A stretch of DNA of 23,434 bases from Chara braunii (Eukaryota > Streptophyta > Charophyceae > Charales > Characeae). The notes below the pieces were generated by a model. That model made no database searches, had not been told where the DNA came from, and was given only the letters and a program-made list of their open reading frames with translations. Position 1 is the first letter of the stretch. Each line of letters starts with the position of its first letter. The position numbers and the translations under genes are program-made. The stretch spans positions 1,163,877-1,187,310 of the forward strand of contig BFEA01000257.1 in NCBI GenBank assembly GCA_003427395.1, given 5' to 3'. This document shows, piece after piece, positions 18,371 to 23,434 of this stretch.

Positions 18371-19250
18371 TGGGGAGAGAGGATCGACTGAGTTTTCGAG
18401 CGCGGATCTTAGAGCGGGAAGAAGAAGAGCGCGAAGGATAGCGTGAAACGGGTCCAAAATTCAGATGATCAAGAAGGAGAAAAAGGGCGCGCGCTGAGAA
18501 GGGGAGGGAAAAACAGTTACAGCGGGAGGGAGGGAGGAAGCGTATGCGCACTAAGAAAGACGGTAAGAGGAGCGCGGGGAGGAAGGAGGAGGGAACTTGC
18601 TTGCATGGCGCCGATCGGCAAAAGGGGAATGGGCACCAAGACAGTTGCAGCTTTTCCCAATCCAATGCTAATTCAAAAATTGAAAGCACCATATCTGCGC
18701 GCAAAACAGGCGCGGGAAAGAAAGTCTTCCGTCCATCCATATTCCTACAAGAATTTCCCAGAGTTTTCAAGGTCGAGGCCGAGAACATCCGCGCGCGGAA
18801 GGTTGCGTGCCATTTCGTTAATTTCGGGATTTCTAACTGCCAAGCCAAATTCCAAGCGCACTCGTTAAGGCGCGCAAAATTCCCATGCATTTTCAATCAA
18901 AAAAAAAAAAGAAAAAAAGGAACTGACAGATTCCCACAAGGTACCTTTAATCGGGCACAAACAGAGAGGGGGGGGGGGAAGGGGATCTCGGGGTCGAACT
19001 GTACACATCTGGATGTAGAGAAAACACGGGAGAAAGGAAGGGGTCCGAAAGATGGCGCAGGTCCGGAAGCTAGTACGTCACATACCCCCATCCCCGGATA
19101 TTAATGAGATTACAGTATACCTTCCATAGTTGCTGGAGATGACACGCCTGCCTTTTGAAATCAAGCTCCATTTAAATTAGGATAACCTTGGGGTCCTTTG
19201 CTCCTTCATCGAAGGCGCATGTTCATCGCTTCTATTGACTCTTCTCCCTT
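18371..19250. other. Purine-rich gene-free region with A- and G-tracts
   Basis: 18370-18620 is strongly purine-rich on the plus strand. An A12-G-A7 tract lies at 18899-18918 and a G11 run at 18968-18978, followed by two G4 runs within 20 bp, so a G-quadruplex is possible. Overlapping frames of up to 186 codons on both strands reflect the biased composition and are not called. Confidence 0.4.
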
Positions 19251-19853
19251 AGTCATCTTGTTGACCGGCCGACTCTCTTAGACTCTCTTAGACTCCGCAC
19301 ATACATGGGGGGAGGCAACCTGGTATAATCATACCATGTGGGATATGGTAGAACCTTGAAATCCCCGATGGAAAACCCTACCCCCGCTTTGCCAAAGCTC
19401 TTCTCCCATGGCCAATGGGCACTAATCCCTGCCCTAATCTTGCTTAGCGCCAAGCGCCGCTGGCGCTTGGCGCAGGCAAAATTAGCGCTGTCTCGCTTCA
19501 GGGGGCTTTTAGGTGCGAACTCCACAGATGTGGTTTCCCTGAACTCTTATGTCTTCAAATGTCAACTTGACCAGGGCCAAGGGAAAACAGCAATGTCTGT
19601 GCTGCGAAGATGCTTAAAAAAGATGCTGGTACCAGTCCCCAACAGGAGCCTCTCCCCTCCTGCGGAAAGAGTAGCCAAGCAGTTTCTCTCTCCATCCTAG
19701 CGGTTCTCTCACCACTGTTAGGACGGAAGACTTACGTAGGCGTGCTGGGCCCCGCTCCTCACCCGCGTGGTTCTGAATCCGGTTGGGCGGGTGGTGGGCG
19801 GTTGGCTGGGTAAAGCGAACAAAGGCATGCGAAGCGAGATGTTACTAGAGAAA
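19251..19853. other. Gene-free region with short direct repeat
   Basis: It holds a direct duplication of 'gactctctta' at about 19270-19292 and the hairpin at 19447-19473 (listed separately). The words 'ggttctctcaccactg' near 19702 and 'ggttttctcaccgccactg' near 20001 suggest a diverged repeat. No gene is supported. Confidence 0.35.
19447..19473. repeat. Perfect 12-bp hairpin with 3-nt loop
   Basis: gcgccaagcgcc (19447-19458), loop gct, ggcgcttggcgc (19462-19473). All twelve pairs are Watson-Crick and mostly G:C. No T run follows, so it does not look like a Pol III or intrinsic terminator. Its role is unknown. Confidence 0.85.
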
Positions 19854-19946
19854 GGGACGCTGGACCCGGTTTCCGGCACAGTGCTGTCTCTGTCAACGAT
19901 GTAAACTTGTAATGATGTATTCAATGGGACGCTGGACCCGGTTTCC
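19854..19946. repeat. 21-bp exact direct repeat
   Basis: gggacgctggacccggtttcc occurs at 19854-19874 and again at 19926-19946, each followed by a near-identical 'ggca' or 'agca'. It could be a local duplication or the ends of a small insertion of about 72 bp. Confidence 0.85.
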
Positions 19947-20051
19947 AGCAGGTGATGATCCCCACCAATAGATGGAGTGGCCCGCCAGTCAAGGCCTCGG
20001 TGGTTTTCTCACCGCCACTGGGATGGAGGTGTTGTCCAAGCGGTCTTGTTT

Positions 20052-20055
<4 letters not shown>

Positions 20056-20085
<30 letters not shown>
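20056..20085 (+). repeat. Poly(A) tract, 30 nt
   Basis: An uninterrupted run of 30 adenines follows 'cttgtttcagc'. It may be the tail of a plus-strand retroposon. I looked for a target-site duplication after it (ggtggttgaatgg) and found only a 7-base match at 19997-20003, which is not convincing. Confidence 0.7.
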
Positions 20086-20087
<2 letters not shown>

Positions 20088-20152
20088 TGGTTGAATGGTG
20101 CCAACGGGCCTACTGGTAGCTCATATGTGGTACACCCTGAACTGTTGAGATC

Positions 20153-20168
20153 TATCGTTCCAATTTTA
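20153..20168 (-). pseudogene. U6 snRNA fragment (AAAATTGGAACGATA)
   Basis: On the minus strand TAAAATTGGAACGATA matches the U6 segment just before the ACAGAGA box and then diverges into gatctc. It follows the A-rich tail of the U6 copy at 20202-20261. It may be a second truncated U6 copy, or the target site whose duplication flanks that copy. Confidence 0.55.
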
Positions 20169-20201
20169 TTTATTTATTTATCTTTTTTTGTTTTTGTTTT
20201 T

Positions 20202-20261
20202 ATTTGGACCATTTCTCGATTTATGCGTGTCATCCTTGCGCATCTTCTCTGTATCGTTCCC
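20202..20261 (-). pseudogene. U6 snRNA retropseudogene with 13-nt internal deletion and A-rich tail
   Basis: On the minus strand the sequence runs GGAACGATACAGAGAAGA, then directly TGCGCAAGGATGACACGC, then ATAAATCGAGAAATGG and TCCAAAT. This is plant U6 from about nt 28 to the 3' end, with the ACAGAGA box intact, but the 13 nt that normally separate AGA from TGCGC (including the AGC triad region) are absent. A tail of aaaaac repeats follows (20164-20201 in plus coordinates), as in retroposed transcripts. A poly(A)-like run (T14 on plus, 20262-20275) lies directly upstream. It cannot be a functional spliceosomal U6. Confidence 0.85.
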
Positions 20262-20512
20262 TTTTTTTTTTTTTTAAACACAACTTCAATTAAAACCGGG
20301 AAACAGGATTGTAGTCATAGGATGGTGATTCTTTTGGTTTTTAGTTTTGCAGAGTTTCTCTTGAATACGTCCGTTTTTTTAGCTTTCCTTCTTTTTTCGC
20401 AACTTGGGAACTATGATAATGAGGGGGGCTGGGGTCTCAAACTGGGGTAACTGTGGTGAGGGATGGGATTGGCCAATAGCGCCTTTCTCTGCTCAGAACT
20501 GCTGCGGTCCTC

Positions 20513-20549
20513 ATGTATCGTTCCCATTTTAACGGATGTCCCGAAGGAC
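20513..20549 (-). pseudogene. U6 snRNA 5' end, second of a head-to-tail pair
   Basis: Minus strand: GTCCTTCGGGACATCCGT then TAAAATGGGAACGATACA, matching nt 1 to about 37 of plant U6. One C:G pair of the 5' stem-loop is lost and one T is changed to G. It starts at the exact base where the preceding U6 copy stops and then runs into non-U6 sequence (tgaggaccgc). Confidence 0.82.
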
Positions 20550-20582
20550 ATCGTTCCAATTTTAACGGATGTCCCGAAGGAC
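20550..20582 (-). pseudogene. U6 snRNA 5' end, first of a head-to-tail pair
   Basis: Minus strand: GTCCTTCGGGACATCCGT then TAAAATTGGAACGAT, nt 1 to about 34 of U6, fused directly to nt 1 of another U6 copy. It is the exact inverse of 20619-20651, giving a perfect 33-bp inverted repeat across a 36-nt spacer. Both copies keep the C(UUCG)G tetraloop stem in shortened form. Confidence 0.85.
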
Positions 20583-20605
20583 TGGTTGTGCACTATCGGC
20601 GGGTG

Positions 20606-20735
20606 AAAACCACGGACGGTCCTTCGGGACATCCGTTAAAATTGGAACGATACAGAGAGGCAATTGGAATTCCTTCCCACGGACCACGTCACTATTGAAC
20701 ACCGACCTACGAGTTTCATACTGATTCCCTGTGAC

Positions 20736-20768
<33 letters not shown>

Positions 20769-20775
20769 ACGGACG
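20606..20775 (+). mobile_element. Chimeric U6 snRNA retroposon with poly(A) and target-site duplication
   Basis: Order on the plus strand: aaaaccacggacg (20606-20618); U6 nt 1 to about 42 (20619-20658, from GTCCTTCGGGACATCC through the ACAGAGA box); an unrelated 80-nt 3' partner (20659-20738); A28 (20739-20766); and a second aaaaccacggacg (20763-20775, its As shared with the tail). The U6 5' end abuts the duplication exactly. U6 5' end plus foreign 3' part plus poly(A) plus 13-bp duplication is the known signature of template switching during LINE reverse transcription, best described for mammalian L1. The bottom-strand nick site would be TTTT/CA, close to an L1-type endonuclease site. The 3' partner is not recognised. 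Confidence 0.85.
20619..20658 (+). pseudogene. U6 snRNA 5' half inside the chimeric retroposon
   Basis: GTCCTTCGGGACATCCGT, then TAAAATTGGAACGATACAGAGA. Compared with plant U6 it lacks one C and one G of the 5' stem (a compensated loss) and reads CGTTA where U6 reads CGATA. The match stops right after ACAGAGA. No U6 promoter elements (USE and TATA) lie upstream, so this is a retroposed copy and not a gene. Confidence 0.88.
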
Positions 20776-21045
20776 TCTTTGTCGTTCTGTTCCCGTTCTG
20801 TCGTGGTCCTCTGGTCCGTTTGCTGAACCTGGTCCAGCACCGTTCCCAGGGGCGCCCATCGGAATCAGCTGGCGCTTCCGGCGGCTCGTGCCGCGCTGGA
20901 TTTGGAACATGCAGGGGTTGCACGGGGGGAAACGAACGGCGAACTCGCCATCGGCCAAAGATTGAAACGCATCAGGACAACTTGGTTGTTCAGATTCATT
21001 CAAAATATGCGTTGATGGGCGTTGTGAAAGCAACCGTGGCGGTCG

Positions 21046-21137
21046 CTACTCTCCAAATGCACAAAATTTCTTTTGGCAATGCATCGTCCCATGTTCTCGG
21101 GGAAAATTCAGTCTCATTTTGCACATTTGGAGAGTAG
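21046..21137. repeat. 22-bp inverted repeat, 2 mismatches, 48-nt loop
   Basis: ctactctccaaatgcacaaaat (left arm, 21046-21067) pairs with the right arm attttgcacatttggagagtag (21116-21137). A partial third copy, ggagagtagtgcag, is near 21360. It may be a foldback remnant or an inverted duplication. Confidence 0.75.
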
Positions 21138-21511
21138 TAGTGGAGCGAGGCCCCGCGCACTCCGAGAGGGCCGGAACAAGTTCACACCTTTTTTTTTTGT
21201 TTTGTTTTGGGGAAAATTTCACACTTTACGCACGGGCCCGCCCGTCGCCAAATATATTAATATAAAAATCGCGCCATTGCTCTAAAAAATGTGCAAAACG
21301 AGACAACCACCGCTAGAACATGGAAAGATACAGTGCCATCGTTTGTATTTTCTGCATGCGGAGAGTAGTGCAGCCACGACCGCTCAAACCTTTATTTATT
21401 TATTTATTTATTTTCTGGGAAAACACCACTCAAACTTGGCCCTCCCCCTCCCCCCCCCCAAAAAAAAAAGGGAAAAAACTTGGCCCCCAGGGCAAAAAAG
21501 ACGAAAAGGGC

Positions 21512-21589
21512 AATTTGCGCGGGAGCCAAATCAGCCGAAGCTACGGGAGGGGAAGGAAGGGTTGGGGGGCGTTTGTTCCCGCGCAAATT
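21512..21589. repeat. Perfect 13-bp inverted repeat, 52-nt spacer
   Basis: aatttgcgcggga (21512-21524) and tcccgcgcaaatt (21577-21589) are exact complements around a G-rich spacer. The spacing and arm length would suit a small hairpin or MITE-like end, but no target-site duplication was identified. Confidence 0.7.
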
Positions 21590-21635
21590 CTCCAGTCTCC
21601 GCTGGTCGCCCCCTTTTTCTTTTTGTTTTTTTTTC

Positions 21636-21662
21636 CTCGATCATGCGTGTCATCCTTGCGCA
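21636..21662 (-). pseudogene. U6 snRNA 3'-half fragment with A-rich tail
   Basis: Minus strand: TGCGCAAGGATGACACGCAT then GATCGAG, followed by an A-rich tail (A9-C-A5-G-A5, 21612-21635). This is the U6 3' half, with aaatcgag changed to gatcgag and the last 15 or so nt replaced by the tail. Its 5' side joins non-U6 sequence (gaagtactcaag) exactly at TGCGC, the same breakpoint as the deletion in the copy at 20202-20261. Confidence 0.8.
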
Positions 21663-21812
21663 CTTGAGTACTTCGGGCAAAAAAAAAAAACAAAAAACAA
21701 CTCGAGTACTTGGTCGAGCGGGAAAAAAAAACAATGAGGCAGCCAGTTAATTAAAAAAATAAAAGAAGCAACTCGTCACAGTCACAACAAATACAAAAAA
21801 AAGGAAAAAAAT

Positions 21813-21834
21813 AACACCCACGCACGCACGCACC

Positions 21835-21877
<43 letters not shown>

Positions 21878-21880
21878 ACG
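21813..21880. repeat. Compound microsatellite (CGCA/CCCA/AC)n
   Basis: acgcacgcac and cccacccac words pass into about twelve AC dinucleotides (21844-21867) and then cgcacacgcacacg. Confidence 0.95.
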
Positions 21881-22168
21881 TGCGCGCATGGAGAGTAAGG
21901 ACAACAAACTGCGGAGGCAGGAGAGTCAGGGGTGGAGGGGTCGGTGTTTCGGCTGTGCGACGACTATGTGGAGGGCTGGTCACTGGTGTGGAGGGCTGCT
22001 GCTGTTTGAGGACGGCTATTGGGAAATCGAAAGGAGGGCGCAAGCTGAGCGGGGGTTGGAATTGGCGGTGGCAGGGGGGCTGAGGGGCTTGTTTGTAAAA
22101 CATACGTTTGGGAGAGGACGGAGTGACCTTCCAGGCATGTAGCAGCCACCGAAAAACTGGAGAATCCA
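21881..22168. other. Gene-free G-rich spacer
   Basis: Purine- and TGG-rich sequence with open frames on both strands arising from base bias. No recognisable coding or RNA feature. Confidence 0.4.
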
Positions 22169-22195
22169 GCGAGCGACCGACCGACCGAGCGAGCG

Positions 22196-22251
<56 letters not shown>
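22169..22251. repeat. Microsatellite (GACC/GAGC)n then (GA)n, about 26 GA units
   Basis: gcgaccgaccgaccgagcgagcgagc grades into a pure GA run at about 22199-22251. Confidence 0.95.
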
Positions 22252-22253
<2 letters not shown>

Positions 22254-22547
22254 ATATGCGGCGCAACCCATCACAGCCCATGTACTCACGGAGGCAGTTG
22301 GTAGGAAGTAGAAAAAATTGGTTGGTACAATCTTATGGTCGATGCACCCATCTCCTACCAACTGAGTCATGGTATGATATCAGGAAGGCCTGGAAGAAAC
22401 ACTGTTTCCACATTCTTAGCTATGACAAACAGGCGAACCAGTACCATTGCAGAACTTAGCGTCAATCAGATCCTGCCTGCTGCTTCAGGTGCGGGGGCCA
22501 ATCCTGCTCCTCCTTTTTTCTTCTCCTACCCTACCTCTACCCCATAA
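22252..22547. other. Spacer, nothing recognised
   Basis: About 300 bp of mixed sequence with short frames only. Confidence 0.4.
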
Positions 22548-22569
22548 CCTCTCTCTCTCTCTCTCTCTC
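22548..22569. repeat. Microsatellite (CT)n, about 11 units
   Basis: An uninterrupted CT run after 'cccataac', followed by a short GT run near 22577-22585. Confidence 0.95.
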
Positions 22570-22739
22570 GCCGCTCTGTGTGTGTATGCGTGCTGAGTTT
22601 TTAGAAAGAAGACCCAGACAAGTCGGTAGTATTGATGAAATCGATGAAGTCCAATCGAACTGTTATTGCTTGACAATACCTAAACCAGGAACCTGACACT
22701 CTCCTTGTCCCCCGTGTATGGCGTTTTTTTGGTTGATTG

Positions 22740-22880
22740 ACACCCACCTATCTATCCCTTGATCTCTCCATGCATCCATGCAGCCTCTCTCCCTCATCCT
22801 CCTCCCTTCTCCGCTCCCTCCCTTCATCCCACCTCCCTGCCTCTCCCCATCCATCTATCCATCCATCCATCTATCCATTC
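22740..22880. repeat. ATCC/ATCT tetranucleotide and pyrimidine-rich repeat
   Basis: Scattered atcc and atct words from 22745 condense into a regular (atcc/atct)n run at 22848-22877. The intervening part is C/T-rich. Confidence 0.85.
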
Positions 22881-23084
22881 ACCTACGATCTGTACGGGTA
22901 TTTATGTCCAATTAGGCACCTATCTATCAACGTATTGATTTTTCTCTTGTCAGTATGATACCTAAGAACACATCGATCGATCCATTCACGTGTACACCTC
23001 AAATCGGTCCACATACCTATTTCATCTATTGACAATGCTACCCTCACGTCATGGAGTATGACTCCAAGAGACAACATGGGAACA
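22881..23084. other. Spacer, nothing recognised
   Basis: About 200 bp of unique sequence between the ATCC repeat and the next minisatellite. No coding frame or motif is supported. Confidence 0.4.
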
Positions 23085-23220
23085 CCATCGCGCAGGCAAA
23101 TAAAGGCAGGCATGGATGTGTGCGGGTTAGAGAAAGGCGTGGATGTGTGTCTTGGAGGCAGGCATGAATGTGTGTGTGTGTGTGTGTGTGTTAGAGGCAG
23201 GCAAACAGAGGCAGGCATAG

Positions 23221-23301
<81 letters not shown>
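23085..23301. repeat. Minisatellite 'ggcaggcatggatgtgtg' with internal GT expansion and GT/GA microsatellite
   Basis: Copies of ggcaggcat-atgtgtg occur at about 23105, 23158 and 23211, with a weaker one at 23138. The terminal GT of each is short in the first two, about 11 units at 23169-23191, and about 19 units at 23222-23259, where it passes into about 21 GA units. Confidence 0.9.
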
Positions 23302-23304
<3 letters not shown>

Positions 23305-23370
23305 CTGCTGTTCTGATTACTTTTCGTCGTCTGTCTTGTGAACCTGTTTTGTTTTTTGATTGATTTTCCA

Positions 23371-23388
23371 CCCCGCGCGCGCGCGGGG
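23371..23388. repeat. 18-bp perfect palindrome (CCCCGCGCGCGCGCGGGG)
   Basis: A self-complementary tract with a CG-alternating core capable of Z-DNA or cruciform formation, embedded in AT-rich flanks. Confidence 0.9.
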
Positions 23389-23395
23389 ATTTGTT

Positions 23396-23434
23396 CACGT
23401 GTTTGTGTGTTTGTGTGTGTTTGTGTGTGTGTGT
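23396..23434. repeat. (GT)n/(GTTT)n microsatellite running off the right edge
   Basis: gtgtttgtgtgtttgtgtgt-type sequence continues to the last base. Confidence 0.9.

Noticed and set aside
18366-19104. Frames of 141-186 codons on both strands
   Set aside because: They overlap each other antisense in purine-biased DNA and cross an A12 tract; no recognisable domain.
20056-20098. Complete retroposon ending in the 30-nt poly(A)
   Set aside because: No convincing target-site duplication or defined 5' end was found, so only the poly(A) tract is annotated.
20513-20658. A functional U6 snRNA gene
   Set aside because: Only the first 33-42 nt of U6 are present in each copy, no promoter elements lie upstream, and the 3' half is absent or replaced by other sequence.
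21747-22370. 207-codon minus-strand frame with Leu/Ser and Cys/Val repeats
   Set aside because: It is the translation of the (AC)n and (GA)n microsatellites and the sequence between them.
22883-23398. 171-codon minus-strand frame with His-Thr and Leu-Ser repeats
   Set aside because: Produced by the GT/GA microsatellite at 23169-23301; flanking parts have no protein character.

Overview
The window looks like nuclear DNA of a green plant or streptophyte alga. Three things point there: several U6 snRNA-derived copies carry the Viridiplantae-type 5' stem-loop and 3' end; a Ty3/gypsy element has an initiator-Met-tRNA-like primer binding site; and the rest is minisatellites, microsatellites, A/T tracts and decayed open frames. 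A charophyte such as Chara is my guess, not a demonstrated assignment. I see no intact protein gene, rRNA, tRNA or CRISPR array. Two N bases (134, 162) mark an assembly or consensus gap edge.

Layout. 1-3100: short satellite-like arrays (1-120, 331-690, 2408-2700), unannotatable spacer, and one TATA-type promoter candidate held in the loop of an 8-bp hairpin (2756-2781). 3318-6880: about 3.5 kb of seven minisatellite arrays lying almost end to end, some sharing sub-motifs with their neighbour. 6968-8366 (+): an unrecognised, frame-broken protein-coding remnant, with a clean 141-residue frame at 7561-7986 and a possible 3' exon at 8203-8366. 8405-9870 (-): another unrecognised coding remnant in which a segment of about 449 bp is tandemly duplicated.

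10349-16463 (-): the internal region of a degenerate Ty3/gypsy LTR retrotransposon. In its own sense the order is PBS, Gag, nucleocapsid zinc knuckle, protease, reverse transcriptase, RNase H, integrase with HHCC and DDE motifs, then a GPY/F-like C-terminus. At least eight in-frame stops and several frameshifts interrupt it, and the protease catalytic Asp is replaced by Gly. Its 5' LTR lies above 16464, with a TATA-like box near 16687; no matching 3' LTR was found. 16700-20000 is otherwise gene-free.

20150-21670 is the most interesting part: a cluster of U6 snRNA-derived retroposed fragments in both orientations. One (20606-20775) has the full signature of a LINE-mediated chimeric retrogene: a 13-bp target-site duplication, the exact 5' end of U6, an unrelated 3' partner, a 28-nt poly(A), and the second target-site copy. 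Another (20202-20261, minus) is a U6 copy with a 13-nt internal deletion and an A-rich tail. Two more U6 5' ends are fused head to tail on the minus strand and form a perfect 33-bp inverted repeat with the chimera. 21800-23434 is dominated by microsatellites.
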